From: Crocosphaera watsonii WH 8501
GTDB taxonomy: Bacteria; Cyanobacteriota; Cyanobacteriia; Cyanobacteriales; Microcystaceae
DNA length: 64,000 nucleotides
Assembly: GCF_000167195.1 (NCBI RefSeq)
Contig: NZ_AADV02000002.1
Span: 1 to 64,000 of the forward strand
Reading direction: 5' to 3'
Each line of letters starts with the position of its first letter. The first letter of the stretch is position 1. The notes below the pieces were generated by a model. That model did no database searches and was not told the origin of the DNA. It saw nothing but the letters and a program-made list of their open reading frames with translations. Below, one piece after another: positions 25,593 to 33,603 of this stretch. A program made the position numbers and the translations under genes.

Positions 25593-25946
25593 AGAATTTT
25601 CTTAATATGTTGGGTATCTAATCGAGAAATAATCTCACTATAGTTTAGATCATGATTATTGATAGTTTAAGGGACTGTTTATAAATAAAATATAAAGAAA
25701 TTAAGTAGCACAAATTCCTGATTATAAAACTATAATTCTTAAAAACTAATAAACTTGTTACAGGTTTATTGGGGATGATTTTCTGGTAAAAGTTTCTTAA
25801 TTTTCTTTTTACAAGCAGTCTCTAAAAGGTCTGTTCCGTCTAGGTAGCAAAAAGCCGTTGATTTTTGAAAAAGATTTGCACTATGCTTATTTCATAATTG
25901 CATCATTTTCTGTTCATTGTCTATTCACTTTTCTCGGAGGCAGGCT
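25593..25946. promoter_or_regulatory. mntC-mntA divergent intergenic region
   Basis: This 354-bp AT-rich stretch separates the divergent transporter genes and must contain both promoters. No clear metal-responsive operator could be recognised by eye. It is strikingly AT-rich compared with the genes on either side. Confidence 0.5.
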
Positions 25947-26666
25947 ATGCTCCTAGTTCAAAACTTGTCCGTGAGTTACCGCAGTTTTACAGCACTCAAC
26001 AATGTGAGTTGTACCTTCGACCCTGGCCAATTGGTGGGCATCTTTGGCCCAAACGGGGGGGGTAAAAGCACCTTGGTCAAGGCCATGCTGGGGCTGATTA
26101 AGTCTGCCACGGGGACAGCCCTATTAAAAGGTAAGCCTCTGACACAGCAGCTTTCTCAGGTTGCCTATGTACCCCAGCGATCGCAAATTGATTGGGACTA
26201 TCCTATTACCGTCTGGAATGTGGCCATGATGGGCTGCACCCTGCAAACCGGGCTGTTTCGTTGCCCCAGTCGCCAGTCCCGTGAACTGGTTAAGGCCGCG
26301 CTACAACGGGTTGGTATGTATGAAAACCGCGATCACAGTCTTAGTAACCTGTCCGGCGGGCAGCAGCAGCGAGTATTTTTAGCCCGCGCCCTTGCCCAAG
26401 AAGCGGAACTCCTGATTTTGGATGAACCCTTCAACGGAGTGGATCAGAAAACGGAGTCCATCATGTTTGACATTTTTAGGGAGCTTAAAGCCCAGTCCAA
26501 AATTTTGTTCGTCATCAGCCATGACCTCAGCGAAACTCTCGATAACTACGATCAGCTGCTATTACTGAACAAGCGGGTCATCGCCCAGGGAGCGCGCCAC
26601 GAAGTAATGACTAAAGATAACTTGCTGGCAGCCTACGATGCCCCGGTGTGGTCTATTGCTCCATAA
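25947..26666 (+). CDS. mntA: Manganese ABC transporter ATP-binding protein
   Basis: This is the ATPase of the MntABC importer. I choose ATG 25947 (MLLVQNLSVSYRSF) because TCGGAGG lies 8-10 bases upstream; an in-frame TTG at 25917 is unlikely. The 239-aa protein shows Walker A GPNGGGKST (about 34-42), a Q-loop near AYVPQRSQIDWDYP (typical of Mn/Zn ATPases), signature LSGGQQQRVFLARAL, Walker B LLILDEPFNGVD and the switch His in VISHDLSE. It is followed directly by mntB. GC-rich like mntC and mntB, so the block was probably acquired together. Confidence 0.92.
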   Translation: MLLVQNLSVSYRSFTALNNVSCTFDPGQLVGIFGPNGGGKSTLVKAMLGLIKSATGTALLKGKPLTQQLSQVAYVPQRSQIDWDYPITVWNVAMMGCTLQTGLFRCPSRQSRELVKAALQRVGMYENRDHSLSNLSGGQQQRVFLARALAQEAELLILDEPFNGVDQKTESIMFDIFRELKAQSKILFVISHDLSETLDNYDQLLLLNKRVIAQGARHEVMTKDNLLAAYDAPVWSIAP

Positions 26667-26706
26667 GGTCTCGGGTGTTCATTTTAGTAAAACGGAGTGT
26701 ATTGGT

Positions 26707-27582
26707 TTGAACTGGTTAATTGAGCCCTTGGGCTTTGAATTCATGCGTAATGCCCTGACTATGGGAGTCCTGCTGGGGGTTTTGTGCGCCGTCGTGGGCA
26801 GCTACATGATCGTGCAGCGCATGAGCATGATGGGTGATATGATTGCTCACTCTGTCCTGGCCGGGTTGCCGGTGGCTCTATTTCTGGGGTTGCCCCTATC
26901 GTTGGGGGCGCTGGTAGCGGGGGTAGTGAGTGCGGTCGTGTTGGCTGGCATTGAGTCCCAATCTAAGCTCAAGATGGATGCCGTGATGGCGTTGATCTTG
27001 GCATCATTTCTGGCCATCGGTACAACCTTGGTAACGGTGCTGCCAGGAGCCAACCGCATCGATGTGATTCATGTGTTGTTTGGCGATATCCTGGGGGTCA
27101 CCCGGGGCGATCTGATGCTAACCTTCGGCGTGGCGTTAATCATTTTGATTAGCGTCTGGCTGTTTTACAAAGAGCTTTTGTTTTACACCTTTGACCCCAT
27201 TGGGGCGCAGGCGAGTGGACTGCAGGTGCGCTGGTATTACCTGGGCATCGTCACCGCCATTAGTCTGACCATAGTTGCCAGTCTGCAAACTGTGGGGGTA
27301 TTACTGGTGATTGCCATGCTGGTAGCTCCTGGAATGACGGCTTATCTGCTGGTCAAAGAGCTACACCAGATGATGATTTTGGGGGGCTTTCTGGGGGCAT
27401 TTGCCAGCATTGCCGGAATGTATATGAGCTTCTATCTGGACATTCCTTCGGGATCGGCCATTGTGTTGGTGGCCTTTGGGCTGTTTTTGCTGGCGTTCTT
27501 CTTCAGTCCATCCCAGGGAATTTTGACCCAATCCGGCTTAGTTAAAGGCATCCTTCTGAAGTCGTCTAGAGGCTCCAGTTGA
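26707..27582 (+). CDS. mntB: Manganese ABC transporter permease
   Basis: This is the membrane subunit of the MntABC importer, ABC-3 family. The TTG at 26707 (LNWLIEPLGFEFMRNAL) with GGAG at 26694-26697 is the best start; the longer frame from 26638 lies inside mntA. The 291-aa product has about eight hydrophobic segments, including LTMGVLLGVLCAVVGSYMIV, DMIAHSVLAGLPVALFLGLP (the conserved AHSxLAG motif of this family), LMLTFGVALIILISVWLF and GSAIVLVAFGLFLLAFFF. The gap to mntA is 40 bp. Complete. Confidence 0.9.
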   Translation: MNWLIEPLGFEFMRNALTMGVLLGVLCAVVGSYMIVQRMSMMGDMIAHSVLAGLPVALFLGLPLSLGALVAGVVSAVVLAGIESQSKLKMDAVMALILASFLAIGTTLVTVLPGANRIDVIHVLFGDILGVTRGDLMLTFGVALIILISVWLFYKELLFYTFDPIGAQASGLQVRWYYLGIVTAISLTIVASLQTVGVLLVIAMLVAPGMTAYLLVKELHQMMILGGFLGAFASIAGMYMSFYLDIPSGSAIVLVAFGLFLLAFFFSPSQGILTQSGLVKGILLKSSRGSS

Positions 27583-27624
27583 ACCTCTATCTTGCCAGGA
27601 TCGTGGCCTAGCACTTCATCAAAA

Positions 27625-27662
27625 GCCCCACCTCAATGAGAAATCATCGGGTGGGGAAAATG
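27625..27662 (+). terminator. Stem-loop after mntB
   Basis: GCCCCACCTCAATGAG and ATCGGGTGGGGAAAA can pair over CCCCACC/GGTGGGG downstream of the mntB stop. The loop is long and there is no strong T-run, so this is only a candidate terminator. Confidence 0.45.
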
Positions 27663-27692
27663 TTGTCAATGATAGGTTTAATGGCAGATTTT

Positions 27693-28010
<318 letters not shown>

Positions 28011-28149
28011 TTACCCACTGAACAAAGACTTAAGAATATCTTAATGTGTCTATTGTAAAACATAGTTAGGCTTAAGGGTTAGTTTACCTCAGTACGAGGG
28101 TCTATCACTACAAATTGTTATAGAACTTTAATTTATGTAACAAAATATT

Positions 28150-28536
28150 TCAATCGGGATCATCAAATTGTCTAACCGAGACATCAACCACTTCAACGTC
28201 AACGATTCCTGGGGGTGTAATCCTTTGAAACTTGCCGTTTTTCACTTGTAGAGCTTCACCACAGTTGGGACAGGAAGAATTGACCCCTTTGAACCCTGTA
28301 AATTCATAGCCACACACAGGACATTGATCTTCGATTAGGTTGCGCTGAACCCACCACCGTAAGATCCATAATCCGATTATGGGGGTAACAATAATAACCC
28401 CCAATAAAATCAAAAATCCATTAACCAGCCATCCTAAACCCAGGGAGACCAATAAAATGCCCAATAGTAGCAAGTTTAGGAAACATCCTAACCCCGATCT
28501 GTTAAGCCATAGTAGTTTTGGAGAATAATTATTCAC
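28150..28536 (-). CDS. Membrane protein with C-terminal zinc ribbon (128 aa)
   Basis: Two hydrophobic segments (GCFLNLLLLGILLVSLGLGW and FLILLGVIIVTPIIGLWILRWW, residues about 17-60) are followed by a rubredoxin-like zinc ribbon CPVCGYEF...SCPNCGEAL (about 72-95) and an acidic tail. This is a widespread cyanobacterial hypothetical. The ribbon may bind zinc on the cytoplasmic face. The specific function is unknown. It stands alone between psaC and the HU gene. Confidence 0.75.
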   Translation of the reverse strand: MNNYSPKLLWLNRSGLGCFLNLLLLGILLVSLGLGWLVNGFLILLGVIIVTPIIGLWILRWWVQRNLIEDQCPVCGYEFTGFKGVNSSCPNCGEALQVKNGKFQRITPPGIVDVEVVDVSVRQFDDPD

Positions 28537-28784
28537 AATTTCTCTGTGTTGGTTGCTTTGTTTTTGGACTTATATTTTCCTATGTTATCCAAAAAATTTA
28601 TATAAATTACTGTTTTCAGGGATCTATAGGGGACAATTCGTCTTAGAATAATGCAGTGAAACATTTAGTCTATGGGTATTTTGGGGATTTAAGTTTATTA
28701 ATGTAACTGATCATCCATCCTTTTTTAATTGGGATTAGCCAAAACGACATAGGACAGAAAACACCATACTAAGGAGATTATTCG

Positions 28785-29066
28785 ATGAATAAAAGTGAAT
28801 TAATTGATGCAGTAGCGAATAAGGCTGAAGTTACCAAAAAACAAGCAGAAATGGTTATTAGTGCCACCATTGACACCATAATGGAGGCAGTGGCCTCAGA
28901 TGATAAGGTGACTTTGGTGGGTTTTGGCTCTTTTGAATCACGGGATCGCAAAGCCCGTGAAGGTCGTAACCCTAAAACCAACGAAAAAATGAACATCCCT
29001 GCTACCAAGGTTCCTGCTTTCTCCGCCGGAAAGAAATTTAAAGAAGCGGTTGCCCCTAAAGAGTAG
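28785..29066 (+). CDS. hup: HU-family DNA-binding protein
   Basis: This is a nucleoid protein that bends DNA as a dimer. The 93-aa product matches HU along its length: MNKSELIDAVANKAEVTKKQAE (helical dimerisation part), VTLVGFGSFESRDRKAREGRNPKT (beta arms with the RxGRNPxT tip that intercalates DNA, with Pro at the tip) and VPAFSAGKKFKEAV. AAGGAGATTATTCG precedes the ATG, a strong ribosome binding site. Cyanobacteria normally have a single HU gene, so this is likely the essential copy. Confidence 0.96.
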   Translation: MNKSELIDAVANKAEVTKKQAEMVISATIDTIMEAVASDDKVTLVGFGSFESRDRKAREGRNPKTNEKMNIPATKVPAFSAGKKFKEAVAPKE

Positions 29067-29082
29067 TTACCTTAATCGGCAG

Positions 29083-30144
29083 ATGAAACAACCCATTCAT
29101 GGTGGTAATTTAGTCTGGGCAGCAGAGCAAATAGGCTGTCCAGTTTCTTCTATTTTGGATTTTTCTGCTAGTATCAATCCCCTGGGTCCCCCTCAATCTG
29201 TCTTAACCGCCATTCAATGGGCTTTAAGCACTGTTCAACACTATCCTGACCCTAACTATACAGAACTGAGGCAAGCCCTCTCAGAATGGCATCAACTGCC
29301 CTCTGAGTGGATTTTGCCAGGGAATGGGGCAGCAGAATTATTAACCTGGGCTGGCTGTGAGTTGGCACGGCAAAAAGAAACTTATGTCATGATTCCTGGA
29401 TTTAAGGATTATTGGCGAGGGTTACAAGCTTTTGGGGCGAATATTATCCCCGTCTCTTTTCCTTGGCAAAGTTCTGATGCTCTTAAATGTGTCTATAATG
29501 TTGGGGAAAATGATGCTGGTATTATTATTAATAATCCCCATAATCCTACGGGTAAGTTATTCACTAGAGAGACTTTATTGCCTTTATTAGAACGGTTTAG
29601 TTTGGTGGTGGTGGATGAGGCTTTTATGGATTTTGTTGACCCTGCTCAAGAAGAGAGTTTAATCTCTGTTATTGCTGATTATCCTAATTTGATTATTGTG
29701 CGATCGCTGACTAAGTTTTATAGTCTTCCGGGTCTGCGTTTAGGTTATGCGATCGCCCATCCCCAACGTATACAAAAATGGAAATCTTGGCGCGATCCTT
29801 GGCCAGTTAATAGTTTGGCGGTTCAAGCTGCGATCGCTGCTATAGAAGATAAAGAATTTACAGAACAAACTAGGGAATGGTTATCAGTATCTCGTCAACA
29901 ATTATTAACGGGACTATCACAAATTAAAGGTTTAAATACTTTTCCTAATTACGTTAATTTTATTTTGGTTGAAACCGAGATCCCTGGTCCTAAACTACAA
30001 CAAAAATTATTACAAAAGTATCATATTTTGATTCGAGATTGTTTAAATTTTGAAACTTTAGGCGATCGCTATTTTCGCATTGCGGTTCGTACCTCCGAGG
30101 ATAATAATAAATTACTTGAAGGTTTATCAGATATTTGCGGTTAA
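29083..30144 (+). CDS. cobD: Threonine-phosphate decarboxylase-like PLP aminotransferase
   Basis: A 353-aa fold-type I PLP enzyme of the HisC/CobD group. CobD decarboxylates L-threonine phosphate to the aminopropanol phosphate used in cobalamin nucleotide-loop synthesis. I use ATG 29083 (MKQPIHGGNLVWAAEQIG), since the longer frame overlaps the HU gene. Features are HGGN near the start (typical of CobD, replacing HisC's LNxNEN), LDFSASINPLGPP, IIINNPHNPTGKLF, VVDEAFMDF and the Schiff-base lysine in RSLTKFYSLPGLRLGY. HisC remains an alternative, but HGGN and DFSASINPLG favour CobD. Confidence 0.8.
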   Translation: MKQPIHGGNLVWAAEQIGCPVSSILDFSASINPLGPPQSVLTAIQWALSTVQHYPDPNYTELRQALSEWHQLPSEWILPGNGAAELLTWAGCELARQKETYVMIPGFKDYWRGLQAFGANIIPVSFPWQSSDALKCVYNVGENDAGIIINNPHNPTGKLFTRETLLPLLERFSLVVVDEAFMDFVDPAQEESLISVIADYPNLIIVRSLTKFYSLPGLRLGYAIAHPQRIQKWKSWRDPWPVNSLAVQAAIAAIEDKEFTEQTREWLSVSRQQLLTGLSQIKGLNTFPNYVNFILVETEIPGPKLQQKLLQKYHILIRDCLNFETLGDRYFRIAVRTSEDNNKLLEGLSDICG

Positions 30145-30154
30145 AAATATATAG

Positions 30155-30226
30155 TAGGGTGGGTTAGACAGCTATAATTTAGGTTTTAACCAGAACAGAA
30201 AAATCTGTCTTAACCCACCATCTTAG
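30155..30226. repeat. Dispersed GTAGGGTGGGTTAGAC repeat, copy 1
   Basis: GTAGGGTGGGTTAGACAGCT followed by ATAATTTAGGT recurs in the opposite orientation near 33495-33525 (with AGACGG in place of AGACAG). At 30203-30222 the stretch CTGTCTTAACCCACC gives a partial inverted repeat with the start. It lies between cobD and hupW. Confidence 0.6.
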
Positions 30227-30338
30227 TTAAAGTATCAGCGAATATTTTTCAATCGTAAGATAATAATTTTCTTTTAATTTTATTTATATAATAAGGACAA
30301 TTATAATGGTTAATAATCTAAGAAAAAAATAATCAGAT

Positions 30339-30824
30339 ATGTTAACAGTTATTGGTTGCGGCAATCTAAACCGATGTGATGATGCAGTTGGGGTTATTAT
30401 TGCTCAGAAATTACAAGATATTTTTAAGGATAAAAAGTTGACTGATTTACACATTTATGACTGTGGAACCGCAGGAATGGAGGTCATGTTTCAAGCAAGG
30501 GGAAGCACAAAATTAATTATTATTGATGCTTGTTCTACAGACTCAGAACCAGGAACTATTTATAAAGTACCAGGACAGGAATTAGAAGAATTACCGGAAG
30601 CTAGTTATAGTTTACATGACTTTAGGTGGGATAATGCTTTAGCAGCAGGAAGAAAAATATTTAAAGAGGAGTTTCCTGAAGATGTTACTGTGTATTTAAT
30701 TGAAGCAGAAAATTTAGGATTAGGGTTAGAAATTAGTCCCATTTTAAAAGATTCTGTTGAAAAAGTTATTGATTATATTCAACAAGAAATTAATGATTTT
30801 TATCCGAAAGTTAATAGAGAATAG
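30339..30824 (+). CDS. hupW: Uptake hydrogenase maturation protease
   Basis: A 161-aa endopeptidase of the HybD/HycI family that trims the C-terminus of the [NiFe] hydrogenase large subunit (HupL) after nickel insertion. The nickel-sensing acidic residues are visible: GCGNLNRCDDAVG (the family's GxGNxxxxDDGxG, here DDAVG), LHIYDCGTAGMEVMFQA and IIIDACSTDSEPGTIY, with SLHDFRWDNALAAG providing the conserved His-Asp. HupW is tied to uptake hydrogenase of nitrogen-fixing cyanobacteria, so its presence suggests a diazotroph. hupSL is not in the window. Confidence 0.88.
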   Translation: MLTVIGCGNLNRCDDAVGVIIAQKLQDIFKDKKLTDLHIYDCGTAGMEVMFQARGSTKLIIIDACSTDSEPGTIYKVPGQELEELPEASYSLHDFRWDNALAAGRKIFKEEFPEDVTVYLIEAENLGLGLEISPILKDSVEKVIDYIQQEINDFYPKVNRE

Positions 30825-30865
30825 TAATATCATTTTCATAAATTTAGACTACAGATATTAACATT

Positions 30866-30893
30866 GTAGGGGTCAACGGCCGTTGACCCCTAC
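30866..30893. repeat. Perfect 28-bp palindrome, copy 1
   Basis: GTAGGGGTCAACGG followed by its exact reverse complement. Related copies are at 35326, 37979, 43429 and, degenerate, 56632. The surroundings (ACTACAGATATTAACATT before, GGAAATTGGTA after) are also shared among several copies, so the mobile or repeated unit is about 80-90 bp. Confidence 0.85.
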
Positions 30894-30937
30894 GGAGATA
30901 TTTTAGGAAATTGGTAGAATTAAAACAAGTTTAAAGT

Positions 30938-32629
30938 TTAGGCTGCTAATAGTTGATAAATAGCGGTTTGTATCAGCTTTTTTCTATATTCTATTCCTTG
31001 GGTTAGTTGCTGTTCTAAATCATCACAATATTTCATTAATTGGTCAACTTTTTTAACTATTCGGTGTTGTTCATTTAGGGATGGTAGTCCAATTACAAAA
31101 GCATTGATCAATTCTTTTCTAACACCTGTTTGTCCAGCCGTTCTTTCTGATTCTGCAATCACTATTTTTTGTATTCTAGGTTCTTGAAGTAAATAATATA
31201 GATAATCTTTTGATATTAATAAGTGAATGGGATCAGCTTTCATTAACGCTACGTTATAAGTTCCTTCTAAACCTCGTAATATTTGAAAAACTGGAGGGCC
31301 ATATCTTCCTATCATTACATCATCTTTTGAAAAAGGACGATTAGCATATTGATTAGGAACAAAAGTTTTAAATTCTTCAGACTTAAAATCTCTAATTTGA
31401 ATTAATCTTGTATATCCTTTCTCTTCATGATAAATAAATTTTTTTTTTGGAGGCTGACTACCTCCTATAAAATTAACTATATTTCCTAACCTAACCCATT
31501 CCCAACCAACAGGTAAATTATAAGGAATTTCATCATCAGTAATAGGGGGTAAAGGTTTAGATTTTTTAATCTTTTTATCCTTGACTAATTTAGCTTTTTC
31601 GGACTTTATTTTCTCCAACAAAATAGAAGCAGGTTCATCACTTTTATCCTGGGGAACTAACTTACCCATCACCGCTAATTGTAGAATAGTTTGACGTAAC
31701 TGTTTAATATTTTCGGGGGTACTATAGATTAACTCAAAGTTTTCTTGAATCTGTTGCCAATTATTCTTAAAATCCTCTTCTTTGGTCTTAGTTAATTTAT
31801 TAGTTGCTGTTTCTCCTAGTAATATTAGTTGCTTTTTTTGCTCTGTTTTTTTATTTTCTAATTCGTCGCAATATTTCATTAATTGAGCAACTTTTTTAAC
31901 TATTCGGTGTTGTTCATTTAGGGGTGGTAGGGGAGTAACAAAATTTTTGATGTGTTTTAGCACTAAATTTTTATTACCAACCCCTTGAGTATTTTTTGCT
32001 GATTTTTCTTTGACTAAAGGTGAGTTAATTAGTAACTCTAAATAATAAGTATAAATCAAAGATTTATTGAACTTTAATAAAGCTAAACTAACAAAAATAC
32101 TAAACTCGATATCAATATCAATAACCTTAGCAATTCCAGTTGTCTCAACTTTAGTTAATAAAATATCATTGAACTCTGGATGACATCTTTTAATTAATTT
32201 TTGATGTGTTTCTTCAGATATAAAGCGTGTATTTGCTAGATTAATAAAACCACTAGAAATATCTTTCACTGATAAAAAAGGAACTCCTGAAAATCTATAA
32301 GTTGGAGTATGATGTGCGCCATCTGTAATTAATAAGGTAATATCATCTAACCTAACCCATTCCCAACCAATAGGTAAATTATAAGGAATTTCATCATCAG
32401 TAATAGGGGTTAAAGGTTTAGATTTTTTAATCTTTTTATCCTTGACTAATTTAGCTTTTTTTGCTTTTATTTTCTCCAATAAAATAGAAGCAGGTTCATC
32501 ATTTTTATCTTGGGGAACTAATTTACCCATCACTGCTAATTGTAAAATTAATTCCCTTAATTTCTGCACTCCATTGGGTGCATCAGCTAATAATTCAAAG
32601 TGATTAAAAAATGTTTCTAGATTCATCAT
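30938..32629 (-). CDS. hsdS: Type I restriction-modification specificity subunit
   Basis: HsdS recognises the bipartite target and docks HsdM and HsdR. The 563-aa protein shows the usual internal duplication. LRELILQLAVMGKLVPQDKNDEPASI near residue 24 is repeated as LRQTILQLAVMGKLVPQDKSDEPASI near 310, and the conserved helices LNEQHRIVKKVAQLMKYCDELE (about 237) and LNEQHRIVKKVDQLMKYCDDLE (about 523) follow two different target recognition domains. Intact. It is last in the minus-strand locus, 4 bp after the DUF5615 gene. hsdM and hsdR upstream are broken, so its product has no visible active partners here. Confidence 0.93.
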   Translation of the reverse strand: MMNLETFFNHFELLADAPNGVQKLRELILQLAVMGKLVPQDKNDEPASILLEKIKAKKAKLVKDKKIKKSKPLTPITDDEIPYNLPIGWEWVRLDDITLLITDGAHHTPTYRFSGVPFLSVKDISSGFINLANTRFISEETHQKLIKRCHPEFNDILLTKVETTGIAKVIDIDIEFSIFVSLALLKFNKSLIYTYYLELLINSPLVKEKSAKNTQGVGNKNLVLKHIKNFVTPLPPLNEQHRIVKKVAQLMKYCDELENKKTEQKKQLILLGETATNKLTKTKEEDFKNNWQQIQENFELIYSTPENIKQLRQTILQLAVMGKLVPQDKSDEPASILLEKIKSEKAKLVKDKKIKKSKPLPPITDDEIPYNLPVGWEWVRLGNIVNFIGGSQPPKKKFIYHEEKGYTRLIQIRDFKSEEFKTFVPNQYANRPFSKDDVMIGRYGPPVFQILRGLEGTYNVALMKADPIHLLISKDYLYYLLQEPRIQKIVIAESERTAGQTGVRKELINAFVIGLPSLNEQHRIVKKVDQLMKYCDDLEQQLTQGIEYRKKLIQTAIYQLLAA

Positions 32630-32633
32630 TTTA

Positions 32634-32981
32634 CTAAAGATAACGTACTTGGTTTTTCATCTCATCAGCCGTGACATGATTAAGAATAACTAACAGTCGC
32701 CTCGCAATTTCATGAGGAGGATGACGAACAGCAAAAATGACCCCATAATGTTCCCTATCTTCCTCAAAATACTGCTGCACTAATAACTCAAAATCTACTC
32801 TATTATGAGTTACTATTGTACTCTTTAAACTCACAGCATATTCTAACTGCTCCTCATCACTTTTTTGTAATTGATTTTCGTCCCTTGCTGTGGTTGTCAT
32901 AAACCCTTTTGCCTTCACTAACTCAGCTACCAAAACATGAACATCTTCATCTAAATATAGTGTGATAAATAAATTATTCAT
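32634..32981 (-). CDS. DUF5615 PIN-like toxin candidate
   Basis: The 115-aa protein has the PIN-like DUF5615 pattern: YLDEDVHVLVAELVKAKGF (first acidic cluster), TARDENQLQKSDEEQLEYAVS and TIVTHNRVDFELLVQQY. These are Asp/Glu positions expected to bind metal in a ribonuclease-type site. Such proteins are usually encoded with a DUF433 antitoxin, as here: its ATG overlaps the stop of the upstream gene at 32981. Its placement inside an hsd operon is notable. Toxicity is inferred from family pairing. Confidence 0.78.
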   Translation of the reverse strand: MNNLFITLYLDEDVHVLVAELVKAKGFMTTTARDENQLQKSDEEQLEYAVSLKSTIVTHNRVDFELLVQQYFEEDREHYGVIFAVRHPPHEIARRLLVILNHVTADEMKNQVRYL

Positions 32982-33259
32982 TACTCTTTAAATAACGGAT
33001 CAATTAACTCATCAGGAATACGATTTAACTCAATATAATAATTAATTTCTGTGTGATGATCACTGTAATAAGACAGAGCATCAAATACTTGTGCTAAAGT
33101 TAAATGAGGCATTCCTTGGGGTATTTCTTCAGGAGAAACACCCCTACGCCACGTTTCGACAATTGCTCTTACAGGAGTGCGTGTTCCTTTAATAATTGGT
33201 TCTCCATTGAGAATTTCTGAGTCAGTTATAATATAACAATGTTCGGTTTTGTTTACCAT
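32981..33259 (-). CDS. DUF433 antitoxin
   Basis: The 92-aa protein has the DUF433 core ITDSEILNGEPIIKGTRTPVRAIVE, with GEPIIKGTRTPV the hallmark, then SPEEIPQGMPHLTLAQVFDALSYYSDH, a helix-turn-helix-like DNA-binding fold. It probably represses its own operon and neutralises the DUF5615 partner. Its last base overlaps the downstream start, a translational coupling arrangement typical of toxin-antitoxin pairs. Confidence 0.82.
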   Translation of the reverse strand: MVNKTEHCYIITDSEILNGEPIIKGTRTPVRAIVETWRRGVSPEEIPQGMPHLTLAQVFDALSYYSDHHTEINYYIELNRIPDELIDPLFKE

Positions 33260-33603
33260 TTTATACCTCTATTAATTTTAATTTAACAATCCTGATTTGT
33301 ACTGTTTTTACTTATTCTAAATATTGTAAATATTCATCAGATATGTAATTTTTACCTTGATTAACTTTATCAGTAAATTCTGTCATTGACATAATAATTT
33401 TCCTATCTTCAATAAAACATTAAATAGTGGATTGTTTTGACTAACATGGTGGGTTACGACGGATTGTTATATTCTTGTGATAACCTACCTAAATTATAGC
33501 CGTCTAACCCACCCTACTCTTTTAAGCCCCCCTTAGTAAGGGGGGTTGGGGGGATTATCCAAGAGTGATAATTTGCCCACCCTGGTTTTTATAGCCCCCC
33601 TTG
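33260..33603. repeat. Repeat-rich intergenic segment between hsdM and DUF433
   Basis: It holds the second copy of the GGTGGGTTAGACGG family (33440-33526, inverted). Two similar hairpins follow, CCCCCCTTAGTAAGGGGGG (33524-33542) and CCCCCCTTGCTAAGGGGGG (33596-33614), each followed by TTGGGGGGAT, and the last one reaches into the old hsdM 3' end. A 26-codon minus-strand frame (MSMTEFTDKVNQGKNYISDE and more, 33314-33391) is present but I cannot support it as a gene. Confidence 0.6.

Noticed and set aside
33314-33391. 26-codon ORF MSMTEFTDKVNQGKNYISDE
   Set aside because: Too short to support; it might be a fragment of a larger protein but nothing adjoining continues it.
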